Shown piece after piece: positions 36,185 to 47,290 of a stretch of 64,000 nucleotides of DNA; positions within the stretch are counted from its first letter, which is position 1; every line of letters begins with the position of its first letter. Source of the DNA: Lineus longissimus (Eukaryota; Nemertea; Pilidiophora; Heteronemertea; Lineidae); NCBI RefSeq assembly GCF_910592395.1, contig NC_088317.1, positions 10,728,001 through 10,792,000 of the forward strand, given 5' to 3'. The notes beneath the pieces are model-generated. The model did not search any database, was not told the DNA's origin, and was given only the letters and a program-made list of their open reading frames with translations. Both the position numbers and the translations under genes were made by a program.

Positions 36185-36199
36185 TTTGTTTACAAAATG

Positions 36200-37461
36200 T
36201 ACGTAGTGTATTGCACAGTGCAGGTACAATGCTGGGTGCTGGAAGCGCGGGAACGAGAAGGGTTGGAGTCACGAATAGAATGGAAATCGGCGCTAAAGTA
36301 GTGTATAACTACCTAGCATTTAGTTTGTGGTAGCCGTAGAGGTTCTTGAAGTGTTTATAATTCATTTAGCATCATTTTGGTGTTGTAGGAGTTCATTACG
36401 ATCACAAATTTACGAATACTTTACAAGTACGCTCCGAGGTGTTTTGTTGAACCGAGCGCCATCTCGATCCAGCTCATATTAAATTCAAGGTGAAATATTC
36501 ATTGAAGAATACTTTAGAACATATCTGTCAAACATAGGAACTGCATTTAATGCGATCAACGGCGATTTTGATCATGTTTTAGCGCCGAGAAAAGTTCACC
36601 CAGAGCATGAGAGCAGAGTATAGGGTCTATACTACAGTACACCAAGTCGTTGGTGTGAATGCAGAAACAAAATTTCTGGTTCATGCCGGTTTTGAGAGTA
36701 TTACGATTACGACTTTGAAATCGTTATCGTAATCGTAATCGTAAGCGATGCGGAAACTCCCTAGTATTAGGATATAACGACCGAGAACACGCCGTTTCTA
36801 ATCGAGGAACTTTCGATTTTTTTCGGTGCGCGCACCCAGCAACCATTACGCAATGCATTGTGCTGAGTGACTGTGGACCACGTGAGTCAAACAACAGAAA
36901 AGTTAGTTTTTTTGACGAATGTCAAATGTGATCTTGTGAGTTTGCTAACGTTTGAGATCCGCTCGATTTAGGCTTTCATTTGAGTGGTTTGTTGACGAAT
37001 TTGATGCAGTTGTCGGTGGTCGTCGGATGTGACAATTCATTCTGTTCGAAAAAACGCACGTCCCGAACTTTCTAAAAGACTCCATTGTTCTTTCGTCGAT
37101 CATTTTCGAGGCGGAGGACGCTGATTGGTCAGAAGTTCGTGATCACGTGGTATTCTTGGGAAAAACCCAAGCTATCTCGTGTATGTGAATATATGCAGGA
37201 TCTGGCGTGCATACATTCTGTTCATTCCGAAGTCGAAACAGTGAGTTTGACAGTTTTCATCGAGATATTTGTTTGATGATTGGGTAATCCGGGCAGCTCA
37301 ACTATACTGTGTTGTGTAGTAGTGCACTCAGACTCAGTCGAGACCTGTCCAGCAGATGCCAGTGACGAGTGAGTGATGGTCGATAGACATTTGTTACCAT
37401 TTTCTTCACCTGAGAGAGAGGTGATGCTAACACTAACTGTATACTTACGGAACAATACTGA
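36200..37461. other. Unassigned region with opposed GATTAC runs
   Basis: No gene recognised. Around 36697-36745 two runs of GATTAC/GTAATC face each other and could form a short hairpin. Confidence 0.3.
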
Positions 37462-38040
37462 TGTAAAAAAGTAAGACCCCATCAGGTAAAAAAGGAAGAC
37501 CCTTGCAAAAAATCGTAGAAGACATTGAAATATTTCCTTCAAATTTCATAGGCATGCTCTACTAATCAATACCCAACTCTCCTGTGAAAATCAAAGAAAT
37601 CGATCTAACCGTTAATTGCCTAGAGGGCGTGACGGAACAATTCGGAGGTAAAAAAGTAAGACCCCATCAGGTAAAAAAGGAAGACCCTTGCAAAAAATCA
37701 GAGGGCATTGAACTATTTCCTTCAAATTTCATAGACATGTTGTACTAATCAATACCCAACTCTCCTGAGAAAATAAAAGAAATCGATCAAACCGTTACTT
37801 GCCTACAGGGCGTGACGGAAAAATTGAGAGGTAAAAAAGGAAGACACCATCAGGTAAAAAAGGAAGACCTTTGAAAAAATCATAGAAGGCATTGAACTAT
37901 TTCCTTCAGATTTCATAGGCATGTTGTACTAATCAATACCCAACTCTCCTGAGAAAATCAAAGAAATCGATCAAACCGTTACTTGCCTACAGGGCGTGAC
38001 GGAAAAATTAAGAGGTAAAAAAGGAAGACCCCATCAGGTA
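37462..38040 (+). repeat. ~184-bp tandem repeat, three units
   Basis: The block GTAAAAAAGGAAGACCCCAT recurs; its ACCCCATCAG word lies at 37476, 37661, 37844 and 38028 (steps 185, 183 and 184). Each unit also has ATTTCCTTCAAATTTCATAG and GGGCGTGACGGAA. An inverted part lies at 38943-39257, beyond an inserted B-type element. Confidence 0.85.
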
Positions 38041-38942
38041 AATGAAACGGCCAGGGGCCATTGTGCTCACCGTATAGATATTTGGTGCTTTGGAATTCAT
38101 CCAGATTAAGAAACATTGTACATGTATAGTATATAGGTCAAACCAAAGTCGGTATGACATGTGATGTATCGTTGCTTGGAGTAAGTACCATAAGAATATA
38201 ACCAAAAACAAGTCACTAATAAACGAGATATTGCACTTTTTACCTATTTTAGTTTTGGCCTCCTGGTGGCCGAGTTGAGTACCAGATCAGATCGAAATTC
38301 GGTGTCCGAGGTTACATGATGTAGGGAGTCATTTGTATCAAATTTCAAGTTCAAAGCTTTAGTGGTTAAGAAACATGCCATGACCAATTTACGCCATTTG
38401 ACCTCTGTGACCTTGAAAAGCAGGTCAGATCAAAAACTCATATGATATGTGATGTATCCTTGCTAGGAGAACCTACCATAAAAATGTTATTGAAAACGAA
38501 TCACTAAAAATAAGCAAGATATTGCACTTCTTACTTTTTCCATTATGGCCCCCTGGAGGCCAAATAAAGAATCAGATCGGGCCAAAATTCGGCATCAGAG
38601 GTTATCTGATGTAGGGGGTTATATGCACGAAGTTTCAAGTTCATAGCTTTACTGGTTAAGAAACGTGCCATAGTTTACACTCTAACGGCCAATTTACGCC
38701 ATATGACCTCTGTGAACTTGAAAAGTAGCTCAAATAGAAAACTCGTAAGATATGTGATGTATTCTTCCTAAGAGTACCTACCATAAAAATTTTATCGAAA
38801 ACACGTCACTTATAAGCGAGATATCACACTTTTTAGATTTCCACTTTTGGCCCCCTGGTGGCAAAGTTGAGAATCAGGTCAAACTGAAATTCAGTACCAT
38901 AGGCTATGTGATATAGGGGGTTATATGTACCAAGTTATATGT
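38041..38942 (-). mobile_element. B-type repeat element, 5'-truncated, inserted in the 184-bp array
   Basis: The 3' end (AAATGAAACGG, then the hairpin CCAGGGGCCATT and GCTCACCGTA) begins exactly inside a unit of the 184-bp array. Two to three monomers follow in reverse order, with CTCF-like cores at about 38261, 38551 and 38851. The 5' end with the GTC run is absent; the element stops at about 38942, where the array resumes in inverted orientation. Confidence 0.8.
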
Positions 38943-39257
38943 TCTCTGGAGAGTTGGATATTGATTAGTAGAACGTGTATATGAAATTTGAAGGAAATAG
39001 TTCAATGCCTTCTATGATTTTTTTCAAAGGTCTTCTTTTTTTACCTGATGGGGGTCTTCCTTTTTTACCTCTCAATTTTTCCGTCACGCCCTGTAGGCAA
39101 GTAACGGTTGGATCGATTTCTTTGATTTTTTCAGGAGAGTTGGGTATTGATTAGTAGAACATGCCTATGAAATTTGAAGGAAATATTTCAATGCCTTCTA
39201 CGAGTTTTTGCAAGGGTCTTCCTTTTTTACCTGATGGGGTCTTACTTTTTTAGGTCT
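38943..39257 (-). repeat. Inverted part of the 184-bp repeat
   Basis: Reverse complement of 1.7 units of the array at 37462-38040 (GGTCTTCCTTTTTTACC at about 39052 and again near 39216). With the forward array it forms an inverted pair around the B-type copy. Confidence 0.85.
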
Positions 39258-39607
39258 TAGGTCTTTGTTTTAGAGATTTTTAGATTTTCAGAGGTATGTA
39301 AGGTCTTAGGTCTTGGGTCTTGGGTCTTGGGTCTTTGTTTTTTCATACACCCAGTGCAAGGGGAACTTCATGCATTATTCCTAACCATTGGCATGCTATA
39401 CTCGCGGTCAGTCTATTTCTATTCTATTTCTATTTCTATTCGATTTAAAGTCTCTTCTATTCAATTTAAATTCTCGGAGGGCTGATTGCGTTGACATTGT
39501 GTGTAGTTACAGTTTGTGACTGTTTGCCATCTCAAATATTAGTATTGTTTTTCAATTCTTAGTTTTCCAGTCTCATACATGTCATATACTGTTAAAAAGT
39601 ACTACAG
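39258..39607. repeat. Simple repeats upstream of the Gypsy-type gag
   Basis: GGTCTTGGGTCTTGGGTCTT-type repeat at about 39290-39335 and CTATTTCTATTCT-type repeat at about 39412-39445. No LTR was recognised between here and the gag start. Confidence 0.7.
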
Positions 39608-40791
39608 ATGGCAGACCCAGCTCCAGGTGCAGCCCCAGCTGCAGTACCAGCCCCTGCTCCAGCCGCAGCCCCTGCTCCAGCTGCAGCCCCAGCGGCACTT
39701 AGACCATTAGATTTTCTTCCAGACCCCAAGTTTAGTGGGGAAGATGTATCTAATGAAAAAGCGATCAGCCACTGGTATCTTTTTACAGATTAGTTGCAGG
39801 TGCATGGATTAGCCAATCCAGGTGTGGCTGCAATGCCAACAGTAACAGTTAGATTTAGATTGTCCCTAGCGGGAAATGCGAGGTTATGGGCTCATGATAG
39901 AGTATTTGCAGACCTAAATGATATGAAAGAGTCATTCATACAGCGGTTTAGCCCACACCATAGCAAGTTTGCAAATATCAAATATTTTGACAATATTGTT
40001 TACAAAACCGGTGAATCCGCAGAGTAATTTCTACAGAAGATTAGGATTGCAGGACAAAGGATAAACTACAATGATAATCTGATAAGGACGAAGTTCTTAC
40101 ACTCTCTTCCTGAGGAATGCCAAAGAGCAGTTGTGATGGCCGCTCCAGTTGGAACCAATGCCCAAGTCATTGTAATTTAGCCCAAAAGTATTTAGATATC
40201 ATGCCAAAAACCGATAAAACTGTATCCTTTACAGATCAAGTGCATCATGTAGCAGCTCCCTCACCAGATGTAAAGGACCTCAAAAGCGACATTCGAGAAC
40301 TTGAAGCAAGCATTAAAGACCTACAGGTGCAGTTTGCAAGCAATGCAGCAGGAAGTCATCGTGAGGTTGATCATAGGTCCAGTAGCCGTAGCCCTAGAAG
40401 ACAGAGAATGAGACAGGAGTTCGGATGCAGATATCGTCAGCGATCTAATAGCCCCTCACGTCCCCGTACCCCTGACCAGAATCAACAACGAGAATCCAGT
40501 CCTAGAAGGTCAACTGATCGTTCACAGAAAAAGAGATACCGTCCTTTCCAGTGTCACTTTTGTTGGAAATTTGGTCATGGATGGAGAAAGTGTTGGAGTT
40601 ACCTCAAGACGGCACAGGCTCAACAGGGACAGCCCCCTCCATTCCAAGCTCAACAGGGACAGCCCCCTCCGTTCCAGATGCAAGACAATCACATGAGGAA
40701 CCAGACTTCCTTTCAGCAAGATCAAGGCTCTGGTATGTCAGGACAACCCTGGCAACCCAGAAAACCAAATAGAGATCAGAATTTTCAGTAA
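39608..40791 (+). pseudogene. Outer Gypsy-type retrotransposon: gag
   Basis: A start at 39608 is followed by an Ala/Pro-rich N-terminus, then capsid-like sequence (LDFLPDPKFSGE, SHWYLF, NARLWAHDRVF, FIQRFSPHH) interrupted by stops near 39791, 40024 and 40178. After a coiled-coil-like stretch and an Arg/Ser-rich region comes one CCHC zinc knuckle (CHFCWKFGHGWRKC, spacing C-x2-C-x4-H-x4-C) near 40546-40590, then a Gln/Pro-rich duplicated segment. Typical of Ty3/Gypsy gag; inactive. Confidence 0.8.
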
Positions 40792-41328
40792 GGGGTGGTT
40801 CAGGAGGACCAACTGAGTTACCCCAAGAAACTGTTAGAAAAGCTGAAGATCCTTCTGAATTTTTAGGTACTGAGTCTACAGCCATCCAGTTAATAGCTAA
40901 CAATTATGCAAAAGGCTATCTTGATAGTAAAGAGGGTATTGTCTTATTGTTTGATTCAGGAGCAACATTTAGTTTTATCTCAGGTTCTTGTATACAAAAA
41001 TCAAGGTTTCTTAGTAGTTTACCAGCATTTGATATTGAACAACGTTGTTTTAAAATTGGTAATGGAGAATATTTACTTACTAACAAGGCACTCTCATTTG
41101 AAGTTTCTATTCAGGGTTGTAGGTTAAGAATATATGCCTGTATCGTGGACAACCTGACTGGCCCAGATGTGTTGGTAGGAGCTTCAACTTTGTCAGCCTT
41201 GAATGGTTCATTACATTTTGCCACTCGTACTTTTACTGTAAGACCAAAGAAGGTTTGGTTTACACCTGTAAACCGTAATATCATAAAACCCGGAGAGACA
41301 AAACATGTGCTGGTGAAAGGTAGGTTGC

Positions 41329-42188
41329 TGTTACGGGGTCATCCCAATTTGTAAAGCAATCCCATCCTCTATGACTCCACTGATGTAATATAATTTCTTT
41401 GTATAAATAACAAATTAAACTGTTATCTACTACATCAGCCTCAGGTACTTCATGTACACAACCAAATTACCCTTTAAGAAACCACTATCGGACAAGCTTG
41501 TAAAACCTGTAAGCGTTATGGCCAAACAACTCCTATCTCCAAACCATTCCTAATTTTAGCCAAAAGCCAATGTCAAAATCTGGTCATCTTGCCATAGTCA
41601 GATAATTCCTAGTGCAATTGTTGGAGCTAACATAGTCAACGCTTTCTCTAAAACATCGTAAACACCTGTGTAAGCTGATGGTACAAGGTAGATAACATCT
41701 CGAGCTTTAACTTCCAGACCACGATAACCTTGGGAAACCCTAACTATTCAGAATTACAGAAAAGTGCAATGACGCACACTCTACGGGTTTGAGGATACGT
41801 TCGTTCGGTATTTATTGATTTTGATACCTAAATAAGGGTGCGTTTTTAGAACGAACAGCTCTCAACGAAGTAGCAGCAATAGTTTTAACTCCGCTCCCGG
41901 GCGTAACAGTCAGCTTCCGAGCAGAGCTCATCATCTAGCCGCAGCGCAATAGTCTTAACTCCGCTCCCGAGCGTAACAGTCAGCTTCCGAGCAGAGCTTA
42001 TCATCTAGCCTCAGGGCAATAGTTTCAACTCCGCTTCCGAGCGTAACGATCAGTCAGCTTCAGAGCAGTGACTATATTCTAGCTTCAGGGCTAAACATTT
42101 GACCAATTCGTCGTGGAAGTAAGCTCACACCAGTATTGTGATATCATCTGTCATAAAATCTGCGAAACTGAACAGTCTTGTGTGGACA
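41329..42188 (+). repeat. Left LTR-like end with three internal ~70-bp units
   Basis: About 860 bp starting TG and ending CA. Contains three tandem units (about 41878-42090) built on CAATAGT, AACTCCGCTCCCG, CGTAACAGTCAGCTTCC and GAGCAGAGCT. Confidence 0.75.
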
Positions 42189-42279
42189 TTATTTGCGACC
42201 CGTGACATAGTGGAGTGAGAGGAAGTGAGGGTCTAATCTAAACAGGACTTGGTAAATATTGACATTGTTTTCTTTTAAA

Positions 42280-43380
42280 ATGGATGAAATACAAGTGCAA
42301 CTTGATCAAATGAGAGACAGAATGGATGATGCATTAATCGCTGCCATACCAGGAGGAGTAGAAAGTTTACGCCCTCAGTTTTTCTATGGACATAGCTCTG
42401 AAAACCCGGAGGAATTTCTAACTAAATTCCAGGATTTTATGATTGCCACTCAAATAAGGCCGGTTAGATGGTGCCAGCAGTTTTGCCTATATTTGCACGG
42501 TCCAGCGTTCCAGTGGTACCGGGAATTGGACGAGGACTTGAGAGGCGACGGAAATTTTGATGAAATCAAACGTGTTTTTCTGGAAAGATTTAACAACGTA
42601 CAAGCACAGTATGTGCAGAGGATGAGATTTCATGATTTCAGACAGGGTCCTAACCAACCATTGGACCAATTTCTGGACGCTTTTACTACTGCTTGTGCTC
42701 GCCTGAATGTCCCGGCAGAGGAACGCATAACCATGTTCATAAGGGCGTAAAAACCAAGGCTACGATCCGCTGTTGTGAGGCATCAGCCAGATACCCTGAA
42801 CGATGCCATCGCCTTGACCCGCACAGAGGAGGTGTGTTTGGAAATGGAAAGTGATGCCGCAACTGGAGATGGCGCCCTGACAGCATCCGTATTACAAGGT
42901 AACAATACGTCCATCCAAAAACGGCAAGAACTGGTATCACACGCCGAATTTGAACGAGAAAAGGCAGAAATTACTAGGAAGATCGAGGATATGACGCTTT
43001 CCTTGAAGACCGAGATTAGGGACTCTTTCAATAGATTAATGGAGCAAACACCTCGAGCCCCACAATACAATTCGGAGACGTCAACGAGGCCTTTATGCAC
43101 TTATTATAAGCGTTCAGGACACTATTACGACCGTTGTTTCCGCAACCCACAGCAGAACCAGGAAATGGACAGTGGCAGAAGACAGGACAAATACTGCAGG
43201 AATCATGGCAGTTGCAATCATACCACAGCAGAATGCCGACAAGCAGGAGTGTACAGAAGAAGAGGACCAGGCACCCATGGATTCGTCCCAAACTCAGGAC
43301 CGAGTTCAGCTCCAGCCAGACAATACGGAGCAGCAAACCAAACGGGAGGCAATTTCAACAGACAGTCGGGAAACCAGTAG
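42280..43380 (+). pseudogene. Inner element: Gypsy-type gag with one internal stop
   Basis: The start at 42280 gives a capsid-type domain (FYGHSSENPEEFLTKF, GPAFQWYREL, FLERFN, FHDFRQG, LDQFLDAF, ARLNVPAEERITMFIRA), then a stop TAA at 42748-42750, and the frame continues in register to 43380. A coiled coil is followed by two zinc-knuckle-like motifs. The first, CTYYKRSGHYYDRC, has lost its second cysteine; the second, CRNHGSCNHTTAEC, reads C-x2-H-x4-H-x4-C. No protease signature follows in 43400-43830. Confidence 0.8.
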
Positions 43381-43847
43381 AGCGGGATACGCGAGGACAG
43401 GTCTATCGGTAGGATCCAACCCGCTATGAAGACCACAATGGACAAGATTTACAGATGGTTTTAACATGGCAAAATAAGGTAATAGGTTGTCAAGCAGAGA
43501 CGGACGCCTTGGTCGACAGAATCCTAAATGGAACGCTGTCCACTTTGGCCAGTCAACATCCAAATGTATTTTCTGTATTACCTGTGCATGAATGTGTTAT
43601 GAATTATGTTGATGAACCAATAGACAGTATTGACTATGAAATAGAACCAATAACATAATTAAAATTGGCAGAAGTTCCTGTTAGTGCGAATCCCATTGAT
43701 GAGTGTGAGCAGAAAATTGTACCCACGTACGTGAAAGAAAATGATCTAGAAGGTGTGCCGGCTCAGGCCGAAGAAATAGTTAAAATACCAGTACTCAGCG
43801 TACAAGTAATTACTAGTACATATGAAAATGTCACGGGTCGCAAATAA

Positions 43848-44637
43848 TGTCCACACAAGACTGTTCAGTTTCGCAGATTTTATAACAGATGATATCACAA
43901 TACTGGTGTGAGCTTACTTCCACGACGAATTGGTCAAATGTTTAGCCCTGGAGCTAGAATATAGTCACTGCTCTGAAGCTGACTGATCGTTACGCTCGGA
44001 AGCGGAGTTGAAACTATTGCGCTGCGGCTAGATGATGAGCTCTGCTCGGAAGCTGACTGTTACGCCCGGGAGCGGAGTTAAAACTATTGCTGCTACTTCG
44101 TTGAGAGCTGTTCGTTCTAAAAACGTACCCTTATTTAGGTATCAAAATCAATAAATACCGAACGAACGGATCTTCAAACCCGTAGAGTGTGCGTCATTGC
44201 ACTTTTCTGTAATTCTGAATAGTTAGGGTTTCCCAAGGTTATCGTGGTCTGGAAGTTAAAGCTCGAGATGTTATCTACCTTGTACCATCAGATTACACAG
44301 GTGTTTACGATGTTTTAGAGACAGCGTTGGCTATGTTAGCTCCAACAATTGCACTAGGAATTATCTGACTATGGCAAGATGACCAGATTTTGACATTGGC
44401 TTTTGGCTAAAATTAGGAATGGTTTGGAGATAGGAGTTGTTTGGCCATAACGCTTACAGGTTTTACAAGCTTGTCCGATAGTGGTTTCTTAAAGGGTAAT
44501 TTGGTTGTGTACATGAAGTACCTGAGGCTGATGTAGTAGAAAACAGTTTAATTTGTTATTTATACAAAGAAATTATATTACATCAGTGGAGTCATAGAGG
44601 ATGGGATTGCTTTACAAATTGGGATGACCCCGTAACA
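43848..44637 (-). repeat. Right LTR-like end, inverted, with two internal ~70-bp units
   Basis: Reverse complement of the left end. It is about 790 bp; the 70-bp length difference equals exactly one of the internal units (two here, three on the left). Confidence 0.75.
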
Positions 44638-45590
44638 GTTGCCTAAGCTATTAAAAAATTCTGAGATCCTTCTACATTCTGGCAAATATTTGACTAGATT
44701 TTGTCCGTCTCGTATGCTTGTAAAGCTCAAGAAAGGTACGTGTACCGTTCAAGTCACTAATACCGGGAGAAAGGCAATTTCCCTAAGTTCCGATAAACCA
44801 GTAGCATTTACTGATTTGGGCTAGTTTTCTCATACTTTCAGGCAAATCCCACAGGAGATGTTACAGACACATTTGACAAGAGCTTCTTGTGAGTCCGATG
44901 TCCAGTGGAAAACCTGAAAAAGGATCCCCACCTTGAATGTACTGATTCCCTTTCCAGAAAGTCACCTGAAGATATTTCAAAAGAAACCATTGATCTTGAT
45001 TCAGATGATTGTATTCTGGACGCAGAAGGGAAACGAAGAGTAAGAGATATGATTCTGAAGCATAAAGATGCATTCAGTCTTTATGGTGAGATAGGACAAT
45101 GTCCAAACATTGAAATTGACATTGAGCTGAAGGACAAAACCCCGTTCTATATAAGATCATATCCTCTTCCAGATGTACAGAAACCCATAATGGATAGAGA
45201 ACTACAGAAGTTGGCGAAGTAAGGGATTCTCAAGAAAGGTTGTTCTGCTTACAGTTCACCATGTTTGTTAATTAAGAAGCCCAATTCCGATCAATTTAGA
45301 TTTGTTTCAGATTTTAGGTTTCTCAACCGGAAAGTTGTGACAGCTCAACAGAATTATCTTTCATTGCAGAATGTCCTTTCTAGGTTAGGAAAATCAGAGT
45401 ATCGAGTTGTTTCCGTAATAGATTTGAAATCTGCTTTCCATACTCTACCTCTTTCAGCCAAGTCGCAAAGATACACAGGAATTTGTCCCTATCCTGGCAT
45501 ACCTATGTATATGTACCAACGGTTACCAATGGGAATGAATATGTCGCCAGCCAAGTGGCAACAGCAGATTAACTAGTATTGGGCAATTCG

Positions 45591-46179
45591 CCTAACAGCA
45601 AATTGCAGACCATATCCCTGGTGAAAGTATTTTGTCATGTTGAGAAATTAGGTTTGCACCAGGATATAACCAGATAAATCAGAGGCAAATAACCATGAAT
45701 AACCAGCTGAATTAGGTTGTGACAGTAGGTGCATCATAAATACTAGAATTAGCGATGGTTTTGGGACTGCAACAACTCAGCATATGGATGGTCAGAATCC
45801 AGCAGACAACAAGCAAATGTAATCTGAATCTCAACATCTTTCGTATCTTTTGATGAGTTTTCTGGTCGAGTGAGGGAAACCAGTTGGCCATCTGATATGG
45901 CTGGTGGGGATGAAAGCTCCCAATGTTGGGACGACCAATAATACATTGCGTTTCCACAGTATTTATATTATGATACCTCCCTCCATGCACACATGGTTCT
46001 GCTGCCAATTTTTTCTTCAAATGATCTAGGTGTCAATCATGTACTTGTGGGTACTGGCACCACGTAGGTAACTTCTGATCTGATCTTTAATTGGCAGGTT
46101 TTTGGTGCTTTGTCCTGGTGCTCATTTTTAAGATGACAAAACACTATCTCCAGGGATATGGTCTGCAATTGCTGTTAGG
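45591..46179. mobile_element. Fold-back unit with 30-bp inverted ends
   Basis: CCTAACAGCAAATTGCAGAC and on to 45621 is repeated as reverse complement at 46150-46179 with a single one-base gap. The interior has no coding capacity. Confidence 0.7.
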
Positions 46180-46929
46180 AAAGTCACAACCTGGGGACAA
46201 AAAATAAATGTGATTTAGACTTCGCATTCCTTTGAAGTGTAGGTTGCAACATCCCAGGCCATTGATGCATGCATGGTCACAACATAGGGGCAACCGGGAA
46301 TCATGGCAAGGATTTTTACAACCATTCTTTTGAGGTGTAGATTGTGATGTGAGGGAAGTGTCTTGATCTCTACATAAAATTCCTTCGACATGGTGCAACA
46401 AACCAGTCCAGTAGATATATACATGGTCATAGCATACGGCATCGAGACAACCAGTATGCAAGGTTACGGCCAGGCCCAAGGGGTATGACCGATCAGCACT
46501 AAGAGTAAAAACGTAAAATGCATGAATATCTTTTTAAACTAACTGCCACAGTAGGTTTATTTATTCAGTCTTTTTGAAGTAAAAGTATTACAGTGAAAAG
46601 AACGAAATACGGCTGGAATATTATACTGGTTTGTCTTCGGACGGCAAATTCAGCACTGCACAGATGTCAAGGTTAAGACGGTTATACGACTTTGCCTCAT
46701 CAGCTCCTCGTGGTCAAGGCTCCTATATCCGTGACTGATGCGGTCGCAGAACAGAACAGATGCCGATCATCCCCGTCACTGCGTCAGGCTGTAAAACAGA
46801 GCGAGGAAATATTCTAACTTAATCACCAGAAGTTTTATCATTCATTATTCAGACCAACAGACACTGACTACCTGCTAATAGTCTATGAATTTCATTGTCA
46901 TAATTCAGAACAAACACTTATCACCTTTG

Positions 46930-47290
46930 CTGACAATATTTTCAGAAGGTGTGTACATTCGTGTGTCCATTTACACTGCACGTGTATACGTGCTTTACTG
47001 TACATTTCTACAGGAGTGAGCAGGATGTACAGAAAAACGATCTCCAAAACTGTTGCTTTCAGCACTCGCGACACGTTAAGCGAGGTTTTAGCAATTATTT
47101 TCAGTGAAGGTATATCTCATGTGTAGAGTCTGGGTGATTTTGAGACATTCTTATGTGTTTAAGGCGCACAGTTTGATGAAACTTGCCCGAATTCGTAATT
47201 TTTTTGATGAATGTATATCCGCCATTGCGGGGATCTGGAAACTTTCGGATGACAAGTTTGCCTCAAAAGATGAACGTGCTCCCTATAATC
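46930..47290 (+). repeat. Dispersed ~330-bp repeat family, one of three copies
   Basis: Shares an ordered set of words with segments at about 54720-55090 and 56060-56430: a TACA-rich start, AAAAATGGCTGTTT-like, GCACTCGCGACA-like, a GATGAGTAGTGTCT-like step followed by TTATAAACCAT, and CCGCCATTTTGCC near the end. The copies at 54.7 and 56.1 kb are closer to each other than to this one. Non-coding. Confidence 0.6.

Larger units (their letters stand above)
41329..44637 (+). mobile_element. Gag-bearing element with inverted LTR-like ends
   Basis: The insertion is flanked by a perfect 5-bp duplication, GTTGC (41324-41328 and 44638-44642). It begins TGTTACGGGG and ends CCCCGTAACA. The left 880 bp (41329-42208) reappear as reverse complement at 43828-44637. 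Each inverted copy includes a segment starting TG and ending GTGTGGACA, like a complete LTR, plus the next ~20 bases (GCGACCCGTGACAT), which sit where a primer-binding site would be. Between them lies a Gypsy-type gag but no protease, polymerase or integrase. Ordinary LTR elements have direct LTRs, so this orientation is abnormal. A 5-bp duplication is what Ty3/Gypsy integrases make. Confidence 0.8.
40855..44824 (+). pseudogene. Outer Gypsy-type: aspartic protease region, interrupted by an insertion
   Basis: LLFDSGATFSFIS near 40947 is the catalytic DSGA motif of a retropepsin, followed by GPDVLVGASTLSAL. The frame is cut at 41328 by the 3.3-kb element 41329-44637 and resumes in phase after the second copy of the target duplication (44638-44642), with LLKNSEILLHSG and a stop at about 44822. 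The clean resumption shows the insertion came later. Confidence 0.8.

Noticed and set aside
42483-43563. Minus-strand frames under the inner gag
   Set aside because: They are antisense shadows of the gag, which has clear capsid and zinc-knuckle motifs on the plus strand.
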